Part shown: piece by piece, positions 24,454-34,056 of the stretch
Layout: each line of letters starts with the position of its first letter
How positions within the stretch are numbered: the stretch's first letter is position 1
NCBI GenBank assembly: GCA_021604005.1
Contig: BQIV01000043.1
Span: 1-35,930 of the forward strand
Length of the DNA: 35,930 bases
Origin: Nitrospirales bacterium
GTDB lineage: Bacteria; Nitrospirota; Nitrospiria; Nitrospirales; UBA8639
Direction: 5' to 3'
Translations under genes and position numbers: made by a program
Notes under the pieces: generated by a model
What the model was told of the DNA's origin: nothing
The model's input: the letters and a program-made list of their open reading frames with translations, nothing else
The model's database searches: none

Positions 24454-25092
24454 TTAAAAAATCTTTTGAAACTGTTTGGAGTAGACGCCTGTCTCGTCTT
24501 CACCGAAACCCAGGGTTCCTGTTTCTGGGGTGGTGCGGTTGTGCAGGTTAATGGAGTAATGGCCCCGGACGTGTTCCATGGCCACTTCGAATGGAATGGA
24601 ACTTGGGTAGAGAGTGCCGGGAGCATGGGCTCCGCGGCTGAGGACTTCGGTGGCCTCTGGAACAGCATATTCCGGTTCGGAAAATATATAGATCTCAGCA
24701 ATCGCAAATTCTCCTAGATCATCTCCCGGCGTAGTCGGCGGAAGTACGTTTGCGAGTGTGTTGTTGATCCGTGCATCTTTGAGGTGATGTAAGAGGGCGA
24801 CGATTTGACTGTCGGTTGTAGCCGGGGGGACGGTAAGATTGATGATGTTCATCTCAGGGATCGTCGTTTTTGTCTTGAAAATGGGTACGACGTCACTGGA
24901 AAAAGAAGTCGAAGGGAGAGTTGTGGGTGATTCGGGAGGCATGCCTCTGCTCTGTGGAGTATCGGTGTTTTTGGATTTCGGGATAATTAATGTGATGAAG
25001 AGCCACAATCCGACAATCACGCCGAATAAGACCAGGGCTGGATGCAGTCCAACGCGTTTTCCCTCTACTGGCTTGCTGCCGTGTTCGTCCAT
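24454..25092 (-). CDS. Single-pass membrane protein, hypothetical
   Basis: A 212-residue protein with one membrane segment near 19-38 (ALVLFGVIVGLWLFITLII), then a Ser/Thr/Pro-rich linker and an extracytoplasmic domain of about 130 residues. The block IPFEVAMEHVRGHYSINLH near the C-terminus looks structured. I recognise no family. The ATG at 25092 is preferred because the protein then begins MDEHGSK near the membrane segment; an upstream start at 25116 adds eight residues. The gene lies 39 bases after mazG on the same strand and is probably co-transcribed. Confidence 0.7.
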   Translation of the reverse strand: MDEHGSKPVEGKRVGLHPALVLFGVIVGLWLFITLIIPKSKNTDTPQSRGMPPESPTTLPSTSFSSDVVPIFKTKTTIPEMNIINLTVPPATTDSQIVALLHHLKDARINNTLANVLPPTTPGDDLGEFAIAEIYIFSEPEYAVPEATEVLSRGAHAPGTLYPSSIPFEVAMEHVRGHYSINLHNRTTPETGTLGFGEDETGVYSKQFQKIF

Positions 25093-25131
25093 GTTCAAAG
25101 TTCCAAATTGGTGCAAATGTTAGGTTGAGAT

Positions 25132-25992
25132 TTATCCCTCGGTTTTCTGTGTGTGTGTAATCTCACGTGATTTCACGTCTTCCCACCACTGATCAAGCTC
25201 GGCTTCGGAACACTGCTTAATCGAGCGCGCAGTTTCCGAGGCTGATGTTTCAATGTACTGAAAGCGTCTTGTGAACCGGTTGGTGGCTTTTCTCAAAGAT
25301 TCCTCTGGATTGATATTGAGAAAACGCGCCATGTTGACGAAAGAAAATAACACATCACCAAATTCGGCCTCGACGTGGGATTCGTAAGAGGTCAGGTCCG
25401 CGTGGGGGCGAGCGGTGGATTGGTGTTTTTGTAATTCTGCCATAGCTTCGTAGAGTTCCTGGCATTCTTCGCGGAATTTTTCTAGAGCTGGCCCTGAGCT
25501 TGTCCAGTCAAACCCGGCTTTTGAGGCTCGCTTTTGGACTTGATAGGCTCGCTGAAGAGCCGGGGCGGTCTTTGGAATCCCATCCAGGGCTGATGGCGGC
25601 CTGGTATCGTGTTGCCGTTCTTGCTGTTTGATCGTTTCCCATTTTTGTGCAACGTCCTTGGCGGTTTTTACGTCTGTGTGCTGTTCCGGCTGAAAGACGT
25701 GCGGATGTCGTCGGGTCAATTTTTGGTTCAGGTGCGCGGCGATATCATCAAGTGTGAATTCCGAGTGTTCTTCTGCAATTTGGGCATGGAAGACGACTTG
25801 TAATAACACATCACCCAATTCTTCCTTTAACGCTGCGGTGTCGCGATTGTCGATCGCTTCCAATGCTTCATAGGTTTCTTCAAGGAGATAGGGTTTCAGT
25901 GTGTCGTGTGTTTGTTGACGGTCCCAGGGGCAGCCATCTGGAGATCGAAGACGAGCCATAATTTTTACGAGCGTCGCGATTTCTCTACTCAT
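25132..25992 (-). CDS. mazG: Nucleoside triphosphate pyrophosphohydrolase MazG
   Basis: A 286-residue cytosolic enzyme that hydrolyses NTPs and dNTPs to monophosphates and pyrophosphate, cleaning up damaged or surplus nucleotides. Two tandem MazG domains are visible. The first has SPDGCPWDRQQTHDTLKPYL, EETYEALEAI and EELGDVLLQVVFHAQIA. The second has EECQELYEAM and EAEFGDVLFSFVNMARFL. The metal-binding Glu/Asp sets are intact in both. Length is slightly above that of the E. coli protein. The start is the ATG at 25992. The gene is divergent from the DUF1844 gene. Confidence 0.95.
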   Translation of the reverse strand: MSREIATLVKIMARLRSPDGCPWDRQQTHDTLKPYLLEETYEALEAIDNRDTAALKEELGDVLLQVVFHAQIAEEHSEFTLDDIAAHLNQKLTRRHPHVFQPEQHTDVKTAKDVAQKWETIKQQERQHDTRPPSALDGIPKTAPALQRAYQVQKRASKAGFDWTSSGPALEKFREECQELYEAMAELQKHQSTARPHADLTSYESHVEAEFGDVLFSFVNMARFLNINPEESLRKATNRFTRRFQYIETSASETARSIKQCSEAELDQWWEDVKSREITHTQKTEG

Positions 25993-26048
25993 AAGTGTGA
26001 AGCTGGTTCAGCTCTCAAAAGAGCTGATAGTAAAGCCCAATTTCGGAA

Positions 26049-26129
26049 ACGTCGTTCGTTGCTCGTAATCTCATGGGAAAAGTTCTTCAGTTTTTTGCGA
26101 GCGACGAACAACGAGATACGAGCGACGCG
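26049..26129. repeat. Heptamer-unit palindrome between divergent genes
   Basis: The left arm has CGTNNNT-type units (cgtcgtt, cgttgct, cgtaatc at about 26050-26070). The right arm has inverted units (gcgacga, acaacga, gatacga, gcgacgc at about 26101-26127). CTCGTAATCTC and GAGATACGAG can pair with one bulge. It has the same consensus as the 20.6 and 33.9 kb arrays but sits between divergent genes, so it cannot serve only as a terminator. Confidence 0.7.
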
Positions 26130-26291
26130 CCAGGAGACCACATTGCCGATTGCATTCCCAAAGGTATTCCCTGTGTTTTCAAGAGGCCTATTATACCGGT
26201 TTCTCTGTCTGGTGCAATCTCACGGTTTCTTGCGAGAAACCCCAATATCATGTTACGGTTTTGGGAGGTTAGCACAAAGGAGGATGCCCCG

Positions 26292-26708
26292 ATGAGTGAG
26301 GAAGAGCAAGGCTTTATCGTTCGAGACAAACGTGGTCGCACAGAGGCGGAACCTTCTCCTGCATCAACGGCAGAGCCAACCTCCGAACCGGCTCCCCCTC
26401 CACCCAGTTCATCCAAATCTTCCGAGCCACAAGACTCGGGACCGCCTATTACATTTTCCTCATTTGTCTTTTCCCTTGGAACATCAGCCTTGATGTTGAT
26501 GGGAGAATCGTTGGACTCCAAACAACCCTCGGTTCCGGTGAATTTGCCACAGGCCAAAGAAGTCGTGGATATTCTTTCCATGCTTGATGAAAAGACGAAG
26601 GGAAATCTCTCGCCTGAAGAAGCCTCAGTGCTTGGAGATATGCTGTACACTCTTCGAATGAAATATGTGGGACTCACATCCGGGAGTCCAGTGCCTCCGT
26701 CATCCTGA
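26292..26708 (+). CDS. DUF1844-domain protein
   Basis: A 138-residue protein. A Pro/Ser/Glu-rich disordered N-terminal half precedes the DUF1844 core (ITFSSFVFSLGTSALMLMGE, then NLPQAKEVVDILSMLDEKTK and LSPEEASVLGDMLYTLRMKY). DUF1844 proteins are small and of unknown function, widespread in deltaproteobacteria and relatives. AAGGAGG lies about nine bases before the ATG at 26292; the longer frame from 26073 runs through the repeat array and is not used. Confidence 0.88.
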   Translation: MSEEEQGFIVRDKRGRTEAEPSPASTAEPTSEPAPPPPSSSKSSEPQDSGPPITFSSFVFSLGTSALMLMGESLDSKQPSVPVNLPQAKEVVDILSMLDEKTKGNLSPEEASVLGDMLYTLRMKYVGLTSGSPVPPSS

Positions 26709-27042
26709 GGGTGGATTCATGAGAGGCTCATGAGCTCGTAGGCTGTGATCCTTTCGCACAATCTTCTGATTCTTTTCATGACATATTCATGACCGAACGC
26801 CACGCTGTGCTTCACGCACTCGAACCATCTGACGTACGTCATTATCCGTGATTCGTACTTTAATCTCAGAATGGCAAGGCGTAGTGACCCTCATGCCTTG
26901 ATCGGCATGGGACATAGCATGCCATGATGATGCACACCGGCTTCTTCCCACATGACGGTCAAGGATGGAAGAGTGACGCTTCATGCGAATTCCAGGAGTT
27001 CTGAAGAGTGTTGACCGATAATATGTCGACCTGTTGAGAGAG
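26709..27042. other. Gene-poor stretch before ntrY
   Basis: A 65-codon minus-strand frame (26787-26984, ATG start) has no recognisable domain and no good ribosome binding site; I do not call it a gene. A six-pair hairpin GGCATG/CATGCC lies near 26900-26918. No promoter motif is clear. Confidence 0.4.
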
Positions 27043-29361
27043 ATGATGAATCTGTTTTCGCGTACCCCGCCATCGCCGAAATATCCTCGTCGGATTGCGT
27101 CCCCACCCTCATCCGAGCGCCGCCGGTATGCAGAGCGAGAATCTGATAGTCAGCAGAAGGCTAGACATTTTAAGCCGGTCGTGATCGTCTTGCTGCTGCT
27201 GGTTCCTTGTCTTGTGCTGACGGCCTTCTATGCAAGATACGGCATTACCAACGCGACAAAGCCTGACTCGATTCTTCCGAGCCCCAGTTATGCCGTGGTC
27301 ATGTTTTTGGTGTATCTGGATAGCGTGGGGTTGGTGGTGCTGTCGCTCCTGTTGTCGCGCAATCTCATTCGAGCCTATTTCGAGAAACGGCATCGACTCA
27401 TTGGGTCGGGCTTTCGGGCAAAACTGATTGCCGCGTTTATCGGGTTTGCGTTAATTCCAACGGTTATGCTGGCAACGGTGGCGAGTGGCGTCATTAGTGA
27501 AGTGATCGAGGTATGGTTTAATGACCAAATCATGCAGGTCTTAAACGATTCTGAAGAATTAGCTCAACTCTATCATGAGGATCGAGTGGACCTGGCGGTC
27601 AACAGTGCCAGAGCCATTAGTAAGGAGATTTTTCGTGAAGATATTTTAAGTCCCGAACACCGGGAATTGCTCATTTCAGCCATGGGACGGAAGCGGACAG
27701 AGTATAATCTTGCCGGCGTTGAAGTCTTCTCGCCGAGAATGGAGACGTTAGCACGGGTCGTCCATCCCGATCTGACCGATGCTGTGTTAAGTCTTCCTGT
27801 CGGGCAATTAGTTTTGCAAGTACTTGATACGCGCGAAGAATTAAATTCCGTGCAAGAAGCGCCCGTTGGACGGTTGGTGCGCGCGGCCACTCCGATTTTG
27901 TCCAACACGACGCCCGACAAAGTGAGTGGCGTGGTCGTGGTCTCCGCCTATGTGCCGGAGTCGTTGCTGGTTAAGATGGATGTGATTGCCAAGCAATTTA
28001 ATGATTATCGGCAAATGAAAGAAATGAAAGCGCCGATTAAGGTTGGCGCGTATTTATTTGTTGCCGTGGTGACGGTCCTGATTCTCTTTGGCGCAACGTG
28101 GTTCGGGTTTTATGTCGCTCGCGGCATTACCGTCCCGATTCAGCGGTTGGCTGAGGGAACCGAAGCCGTGGCGAAGGGGGACCTCGATGTGAAAATCGAA
28201 GTGAATGCGACCGATGAAATCGGGACGTTGGTGGAATCGTTTAACCGAATGACGTCGGATTTGCGTCAAAGTAAATCACGGCTCGAAGAGGCGAACTATT
28301 CGTTGGTGCAGTCGAATGCCGAAATTGATCAACGTCGCGCGTACACGGAAACCGTGGTGGAAACCATTGCCTCGGGTGTGTTGTCGATTTCGTCGGACGC
28401 CAAAATTACGACATTTAATCCATCGGCTGAACGAATCTTAGGAATCAGTGGAGAGCAATTTCGAGGGAAACTCGTCACGGAGGCCTTCAAGGAGTATCAG
28501 CTAACACTCTTTCAATCGGCGTATGATCACATGTTAGTCGATGGCCGTGAAAGCTATTCGTCGGCGGGTCAAATGGAAGCACATGGTATGTTGTTGACGA
28601 TAGGACTGAATGTATCGCGCATGCGCAATGAAGCAGGGCATGACCTGGGTTTTGTGTTTGTCTTTGAAGATCGTACGGAATTAATTAAAGCGCAAAAAAC
28701 GGCTGCATGGCAAGAAGTGGCGCAGCGGATTGCGCATGAAATTAAAAATCCCCTGACGCCCATTCAATTGTCCGCACAGCGCTTACGCAAAAAGTTTTTT
28801 GAAAAGTCTCCGGACTTCGAAAAAATATTCGATCAATCGACCAATGTGATTGTGGGAGAAGTCAGTAGTTTGAAACGTATGGTCGATGAATTTTCAAAGT
28901 TTGCACGAATGCCCGCTCCGCACATGACGCGGGAATCATTAGGCGATATTATTGAGAAAGTCGTCTCGCTCTATGCCGGGGCCCATCGTGATGTGGAGTT
29001 AATCGTGCATTTGGATGATTCGCTTCCTGAGATCAGCTGCGATGTCGAACAGGTTCGGCGGGTGTTCGTGAATCTCTTTGACAATGCGGTTCAAGCCATG
29101 AATAGTCGTGGACGAATTTGGGTGTCCACGGAGTGCGATCGAAGACGCCATCGTGTTATCGTGCGAGTAGCTGATGAAGGCGCAGGGATTCAACCTGAAG
29201 ATCAAGAGAAATTATTTGTTCCGTATTTTTCGAGAAAACGGACGGGAACGGGATTGGGGTTAGCGATTGTCCATCGTATTATCACGGACCACAATGGCTC
29301 GATTCGAGCGGAAAATAATCAACCCAAGGGTGCTGTATTTACGTTTGATTTGCCAATCTAA
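27043..29361 (+). CDS. NtrY-like sensor histidine kinase
   Basis: A 772-residue membrane kinase. Hydrophobic segments lie near 45-67, 85-108 and 125-148. A long extracytoplasmic sensor region (about 150-330) ends in a fourth segment near 334-358. HAMP (GITVPIQRLAEGTEAVAKGD), PAS, HisKA with phospho-acceptor His in AQRIAHEIKNPLTPIQLSA, and HATPase (FVNLFDNAVQAM, DEGAGI, TGTGLGLAIVHRI) follow. This layout is that of NtrY, which often senses redox or nitrogen status. The partner response regulator follows after 81 bases. ATG codons at 27043 and 27046 are both possible. Confidence 0.92.
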   Translation: MMNLFSRTPPSPKYPRRIASPPSSERRRYAERESDSQQKARHFKPVVIVLLLLVPCLVLTAFYARYGITNATKPDSILPSPSYAVVMFLVYLDSVGLVVLSLLLSRNLIRAYFEKRHRLIGSGFRAKLIAAFIGFALIPTVMLATVASGVISEVIEVWFNDQIMQVLNDSEELAQLYHEDRVDLAVNSARAISKEIFREDILSPEHRELLISAMGRKRTEYNLAGVEVFSPRMETLARVVHPDLTDAVLSLPVGQLVLQVLDTREELNSVQEAPVGRLVRAATPILSNTTPDKVSGVVVVSAYVPESLLVKMDVIAKQFNDYRQMKEMKAPIKVGAYLFVAVVTVLILFGATWFGFYVARGITVPIQRLAEGTEAVAKGDLDVKIEVNATDEIGTLVESFNRMTSDLRQSKSRLEEANYSLVQSNAEIDQRRAYTETVVETIASGVLSISSDAKITTFNPSAERILGISGEQFRGKLVTEAFKEYQLTLFQSAYDHMLVDGRESYSSAGQMEAHGMLLTIGLNVSRMRNEAGHDLGFVFVFEDRTELIKAQKTAAWQEVAQRIAHEIKNPLTPIQLSAQRLRKKFFEKSPDFEKIFDQSTNVIVGEVSSLKRMVDEFSKFARMPAPHMTRESLGDIIEKVVSLYAGAHRDVELIVHLDDSLPEISCDVEQVRRVFVNLFDNAVQAMNSRGRIWVSTECDRRRHRVIVRVADEGAGIQPEDQEKLFVPYFSRKRTGTGLGLAIVHRIITDHNGSIRAENNQPKGAVFTFDLPI

Positions 29362-29442
29362 TCACGGGCATGTCGAGTGAGCGTTTGTCTCATTACAGTC
29401 GCGTCATGCCTACCGTAGGTCATTTTCTGAGGAGATAATGTT

Positions 29443-30816
29443 GTGGCCGAGAGTATTTGCATTGTTGATGATGAGCCAGCAATTCTCAACACCCTAAGCA
29501 GTATTTTAGAAGACGAAGGGTACCAAACGTCCGTGGCGAAAAGCGGGACGGAAGTGTTGAAAATGGTTCGGAGCGAACCTCCGGATTTGATAATTTTGGA
29601 TATTTGGATGCCGGAGATTGATGGCCTGGAAACCTTGAAGCGGTTGAGACAGCAATTCCCAACTCTTCTCGTCATTATGATGTCTGGGCACGGGTCGATT
29701 GAAACGGCCATCAAGGCGACAAAGTTAGGTGCCTACGATTATCTCGAAAAGCCTCTCGACCTTGAAAAGGTCACGATTCTGGTCAGGAATGCACTGCATC
29801 AACGAAAACTTGAAGAAGAGAATCTGAATCTGCGGATACAAGTTGAGCGGCGTTTTGAGCTGGTCGGAACATCACCCGCGATGCACCGGCTTCGTGAACT
29901 GATCGCCATGGCGGCTCCCACCAATAGTCGCGTACTGATTTCCGGTGCGAATGGAACCGGGAAGGAGTTGGTGGCACGTGCGATTCATCTGCATAGCCCA
30001 CGTCACAGTCGTCCCTTTGTGGAAGTGAACTGCGCCGCGATTCCCGAAACGTTGATTGAAAGTGAATTGTTCGGGCATGAACGGGGGGCCTTTAGCGGCG
30101 CGACGTCGATGAAGCGAGGGAAGTTTGAGTTGGCTGATGGTGGAACCCTCTTTCTCGATGAAATTGGAGACATGAGTTTGGCGACGCAGGCCAAGGTGTT
30201 GCGCGTGTTGCAAGAGCAGCAATTTACTCGCGTTGGGGGAAGTAAGCTCTTGAATGTGCAGGTTCGCGTCATTGCGGCATCGAACAAAGATCTAGCGGAA
30301 GAAATTGAAAAAGGCCTGTTTCGTGAGGATTTGTATTACCGTCTGAATGTGTTGCCGATTATGGTGCCGACGCTTCGAGAACGTCGAAACGATATCCCGG
30401 AGCTTGCCCAACACTTCCTCAAGCTCCATGCTGAAGAGCAAGGCATGAAATTAAAGGAGCTGACGAAAGAGGCCATGGAAATGCTGCGCCAGCATGATTG
30501 GCCTGGCAATATTCGTGAATTGCGAAACTTGATTGAACGGTTGCTCATCATGGTGCCACGTCCGGTGATCGATGGATCGGATATTGAATTATTTCTCCAG
30601 GTTCGAAGCGGCGGAAGCAACCAGGCCTTTGCCTCAGGGAAGGATTTTGCTTCGTTGAGGGAGGCACGCAATGCGTTTGAGCGAGAGCTCATTTCCAATA
30701 AACTGCGAGAGAATAATTGGAATGTGTCAAAAACAGCTGATGATTTGAAAATTGAGCGTAGTCACCTCCACCGAAAAATTAAATTACTCAATGTTGAACT
30801 CCGCTCTGAAAGTTAA
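29443..30816 (+). CDS. NtrX/NtrC-family sigma54 response regulator
   Basis: A 457-residue activator. The receiver domain (about 1-120) has acidic pocket D10/D11, phospho-acceptor D53 (LIILDIWMPEIDG) and conserved Thr/Lys. The AAA+ domain (about 140-375) has Walker A GANGTGKE and a GAFSGA sigma54-contact loop in place of the commoner GAFTGA, then GGTLFLDEIGDM. The C-terminal Fis-type helix-turn-helix is NWNVSKTADDLKIERSHLHR. It is the likely partner of the kinase upstream; targets are unknown. The start is a GTG with GAGGAGAT upstream. Confidence 0.94.
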   Translation: MAESICIVDDEPAILNTLSSILEDEGYQTSVAKSGTEVLKMVRSEPPDLIILDIWMPEIDGLETLKRLRQQFPTLLVIMMSGHGSIETAIKATKLGAYDYLEKPLDLEKVTILVRNALHQRKLEEENLNLRIQVERRFELVGTSPAMHRLRELIAMAAPTNSRVLISGANGTGKELVARAIHLHSPRHSRPFVEVNCAAIPETLIESELFGHERGAFSGATSMKRGKFELADGGTLFLDEIGDMSLATQAKVLRVLQEQQFTRVGGSKLLNVQVRVIAASNKDLAEEIEKGLFREDLYYRLNVLPIMVPTLRERRNDIPELAQHFLKLHAEEQGMKLKELTKEAMEMLRQHDWPGNIRELRNLIERLLIMVPRPVIDGSDIELFLQVRSGGSNQAFASGKDFASLREARNAFERELISNKLRENNWNVSKTADDLKIERSHLHRKIKLLNVELRSES

Positions 30817-30832
30817 GACGTCTTCTCGTATC

Positions 30833-32188
30833 ATGAAACATTCAGTCGTTGTGCGTTCCGCAAGTAAGGCTCTTCCTTCGGAGATCCGTATTGAAAAACT
30901 TGTGCCGGGTGGAAATGGGTTAGGGCGAATCGGCCCTCAGGTGATCTTTGTCAAAGGAGGACTCCCCGGTGAAACGCTCCAGATTCAGGTTGGCGCAAAA
31001 CTTCGCGGCGTCCATTCTGGGGATATTACAAAGATTCTTGAGGCTTCACATGATCGAGTGGAGCCTCCCTGTTCGATCTATGAGGTCTGTGGTGGCTGTC
31101 AACTGCAACATCTTCAGTATGCGGGGCAACTCCGAGAGAAACGCGCCATGCTCGTGGATGCGCTTCAGCGTATCGGAAAAATCGAGATTCCTGAGGTTGG
31201 AGTCGTTGTGCCGTCACCTCAGCCGTTGGGATATCGCAATACGATTCGGTTTGTGGTCTTCAAAGGATCCACAAATCTTCAACTTGGATTGTTTCAAGCT
31301 GGAACGCACACCCCTGTTGACGCCCACACCTGTTTACTTATTCCTGAACGGATACAACATGTCGCTGCATTGGTGACTCAACGTTTTGCAACATCTTCTT
31401 CGATTCCAATGTTTTTGGAACACCTTGAATTCCGGTCATCAGCTACGACGAGCGACATCTTGCTGGTGTTTCACGGGACGTACAAAAACCCCGAACGGGT
31501 GAAGGCCTTTCTTGAATCATTCCTGCATATGCCAGGTGTGGTCGGATGTGTTGTGCAACGATCCGGTCCGAAGGATGACCGGATGCAGCGTCCAGCGCTT
31601 GTGGTCGGACAGGATGCTGTGACCGAACGATTTGGCGATCTGACTCTTCAGATAGGGTTTCATTCTTTTACCCAAACGAATTGGCCAGTTTTCGAAGCCA
31701 TTGGGAAAACCCTGAGTGATTGGATTGGCCACCCAGATGGTTTGCAGGTGTTGGAAGTGTATGCAGGCACTGGAGCGTTCGGCATGAGTTTGGCTCGACA
31801 TGGGGCCTTTGTGACGCTGGTCGAATCCAATGCGTTGGCCATTGCGGATGCAAAAACGTCTGCAGCGCTGAGCCGAATCGCACGCTGCAAATTTAAACGG
31901 CAAGCTGGGGAGAAATTTTTGCCTTCTGTGAACTCTGGCGAATATGATCTCATTATAGTCGATCCCCCTCGAACGGGGCTGAGTCCTGTTGTGCTTCAGG
32001 AGTTAGGACGAATCAGGGCTTCGCGACTCTTCTATGTCTCGTGTGATGTGGCCACGCTTTCCCGGGACCTTGCTCGACTGGCAACCTTTGGGTATCGTGT
32101 GTGTCGTGTTCAACCGTTTGATATGTTTCCTCAGACGGCGCATATCGAAACATTGGTTGAGTTAGCTGTCTCAGATATGACGACGTGA
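30833..32188 (+). CDS. RlmD/RumA-family RNA (uracil-5-)-methyltransferase
   Basis: A 451-residue SAM-dependent enzyme, probably methylating a uridine in 23S rRNA. An N-terminal TRAM domain (about 14-70) is followed by a [4Fe-4S] cysteine set C80-x5-C86-x2-C89 and C167. The SAM site is LEVYAGTGAFGMSLA, then LIIVDPPRTGL, and the catalytic Cys lies in FYVSCDVATLSRDL. All are intact. Which uridine is methylated cannot be read from motifs. The ATG at 30833 gives the family N-terminus 16 bases after the regulator stop; upstream in-frame starts overlap that gene. Confidence 0.9.
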   Translation: MKHSVVVRSASKALPSEIRIEKLVPGGNGLGRIGPQVIFVKGGLPGETLQIQVGAKLRGVHSGDITKILEASHDRVEPPCSIYEVCGGCQLQHLQYAGQLREKRAMLVDALQRIGKIEIPEVGVVVPSPQPLGYRNTIRFVVFKGSTNLQLGLFQAGTHTPVDAHTCLLIPERIQHVAALVTQRFATSSSIPMFLEHLEFRSSATTSDILLVFHGTYKNPERVKAFLESFLHMPGVVGCVVQRSGPKDDRMQRPALVVGQDAVTERFGDLTLQIGFHSFTQTNWPVFEAIGKTLSDWIGHPDGLQVLEVYAGTGAFGMSLARHGAFVTLVESNALAIADAKTSAALSRIARCKFKRQAGEKFLPSVNSGEYDLIIVDPPRTGLSPVVLQELGRIRASRLFYVSCDVATLSRDLARLATFGYRVCRVQPFDMFPQTAHIETLVELAVSDMTT

Positions 32189-32222
32189 CGATCGCCTTTT
32201 TTCTTTTTGTGATTGGAATATT

Positions 32223-33260
32223 ATGACAACGTATCGTGATGCAGGTGTGGATATTCAAGCTGGCGATCAGTTTGTGCAACGAATTCGATCCTTGGTCAGG
32301 ACAACGTTTCGTCCAGAAGTTGTCAGTGATCTAGGTGGCTTTGGCGGTCTCTTTCGTTTTCCCTCGGCGCAATATCACGATCCGATTTTAGTGTCAGGTA
32401 CCGATGGGGTCGGAACGAAGTTAAAGGTTGCAGCCCTCATGGATCGTCACGATACCATTGGCATCGATTTAGTGGCGATGTGTGCGAATGATGTGTTGGT
32501 GAGCGGGGCGGAGCCGCTCTTTTTTTTAGACTACTTAGCCACGGGGAAACTTGAAGTCTCAAAGGCAGAGTCTATTGTCAGTGGAATTGTCACAGGATGT
32601 CGGGAGGCGGGATGTGCATTGATTGGCGGAGAAACGGCAGAGATGCCGTCATGCTATCCCGATCATGAATATGATTTGGCTGGATTTGTTGTTGGAGTCG
32701 TCGAGCGTGAAAAAATTATTGATGGCAAAAAGGTTGCTCCAGGTGATGTCGCGATTGGGTTGAGTTCAACGGGGTTACATAGCAATGGATTTACCTTGGC
32801 TCGACAAGCCTTGTTTGAACAGGCAGGCTGGACCGGAACGACGGCATTATCAGAACTTGATCGGCCGTTGGGAGAAATTTTATTAACGCCGACGAAAATA
32901 TACGCGAAGCACGTACGGACGCTTCTTGCGGATTGCGATATCCATGGTTTAGCGCATATCACGGGTGGTGGATTGACCGGAAACGTGCCTCGAGTGTTGC
33001 CGTCGCATTGTGAAATTCTTATTAAACGAGGAGCTTGGCCAGTTCCAGAAATTTTTAATGTGATCCAACGAACAGGACATATCGAGGAAGAAGAAATGTT
33101 TCGAGTGTTTAATATGGGTATTGGGATGGTTGTCATTGTTGCCTCAACTGACGTAGATCGAGTGCTGAGTTACATGAACAATCTGGGTGAAGGCGCATAT
33201 ATTATCGGAGAGATTGGTGAACGTACTTCTCCAGACCGTCCTGTTCGATACGCTCATTGA
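32223..33260 (+). CDS. purM: Phosphoribosylformylglycinamidine cyclo-ligase (AIR synthetase)
   Basis: A 345-residue enzyme of purine synthesis that closes the imidazole ring of AIR using ATP. Signatures include DPILVSGTDGVGTKLKVA, GIDLVAMCANDVLVSGAEPL, LIGGETAEMP, GLSSTGLHSNGFTLAR and HITGGGLTGNVPRVLP. Length and motifs are normal. The start is the ATG at 32223 with GGAAT upstream. It is followed by purN eleven bases later, a common pair. Confidence 0.97.
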   Translation: MTTYRDAGVDIQAGDQFVQRIRSLVRTTFRPEVVSDLGGFGGLFRFPSAQYHDPILVSGTDGVGTKLKVAALMDRHDTIGIDLVAMCANDVLVSGAEPLFFLDYLATGKLEVSKAESIVSGIVTGCREAGCALIGGETAEMPSCYPDHEYDLAGFVVGVVEREKIIDGKKVAPGDVAIGLSSTGLHSNGFTLARQALFEQAGWTGTTALSELDRPLGEILLTPTKIYAKHVRTLLADCDIHGLAHITGGGLTGNVPRVLPSHCEILIKRGAWPVPEIFNVIQRTGHIEEEEMFRVFNMGIGMVVIVASTDVDRVLSYMNNLGEGAYIIGEIGERTSPDRPVRYAH

Positions 33261-33271
33261 GAGAAACGATT

Positions 33272-33913
33272 ATGGCGAAGGTGGTCTTGGGTGTCCTGAT
33301 ATCTGGCCGAGGATCGAATCTACAGTCGATTATTGATGCGATCGAGTTTGGCAAGTTGGATGCTCGTATTGCCGTGGTCTTGAGCAACAAGCGTGATGCG
33401 TTGGGATTACAACGAGCCGAAAAACATGGAATTAAAACGGTGTTCGTTGACCCGAAACCATTCAAGGAACAACCGAATTCCCGTGAAGCGTATGATCAGG
33501 CTATGTTAGACGTGCTGAAAGAGCATAGGGTAGAACTCGTGATCTTGGCAGGGTACATGAAGATCGTGACTTCTCTATTAATTCAGGCCTACGAAGGCAG
33601 AATGATGAATATTCATCCGTCGTTATTGCCGTCTTTTCCTGGTTTGCATGCACAGCAACAAGCCTTGGCTTGGGGAGCAAAGGTGAGCGGGTGTACCGTC
33701 CATTTCGTCACGGAAGGTGTGGACGAAGGGCCCATTATCGTGCAAGCGGCAGTTCCCATTCAGGAAGACGATACAGCTGAAACACTTTCAGTAAGAATTC
33801 TTGAGCATGAACATCGAATATATCCTGAGGCCATTCAGTTGTATGCAGAAGGTCGTCTTGCTATTGACGGACGGCGAACACGAATTGTGGAAAGCGTGAA
33901 GCGTGAAGTGTGA
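33272..33913 (+). CDS. purN: Phosphoribosylglycinamide formyltransferase
   Basis: A 213-residue enzyme that formylates GAR with 10-formyltetrahydrofolate, two steps before PurM in purine synthesis. VLISGRGSNLQSIIDAI opens the protein. The catalytic NIHPSLLPSFPGLHAQQQAL segment has the Asn and His, and the catalytic Asp lies in HFVTEGVDEGPIIVQ. The ATG at 33272 starts MAKVVLGVL; the longer frame from 33257 is not needed. The last few codons (ESVKREV) are written in 7-base repeat units, so the repeat array seems to have grown into the gene end. Confidence 0.96.
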   Translation: MAKVVLGVLISGRGSNLQSIIDAIEFGKLDARIAVVLSNKRDALGLQRAEKHGIKTVFVDPKPFKEQPNSREAYDQAMLDVLKEHRVELVILAGYMKIVTSLLIQAYEGRMMNIHPSLLPSFPGLHAQQQALAWGAKVSGCTVHFVTEGVDEGPIIVQAAVPIQEDDTAETLSVRILEHEHRIYPEAIQLYAEGRLAIDGRRTRIVESVKREV

Positions 33914-33980
33914 AGCGCGTGTCTGCGGAAATGAACTCTTTTACGAGATACAAACGACGAGATACGCTTCACGAATTGTG
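33895..33980. repeat. Heptamer-unit array overlapping the purN 3' end
   Basis: The left arm is tandem cgtgaag, cgtgaag, tgtgaag (33895-33915), which also encode the last purN residues. The right arm (33943-33980) reads acgagat, acaaacg, acgagat, acgcttc, acgaatt in 7-base steps. GTGAAGCGT and ACGCTTCAC can pair. It shares the exact 19-mer acgagatacgcttcacgaa with the 20.6 kb array. It lies between purN and tRNA-Ala. Confidence 0.75.
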
Positions 33981-34056
33981 TTGAGTAGCATGTCCCGATG
34001 GAGTGTTGTATAATCACCGTGCACCAACCTAAACATCTGACTCTTACCGGATCTGT

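Noticed and set aside
26787-26984. A 65-codon minus-strand gene upstream of ntrY
   Set aside because: No ribosome binding site or recognisable domain, and composition looks like chance.
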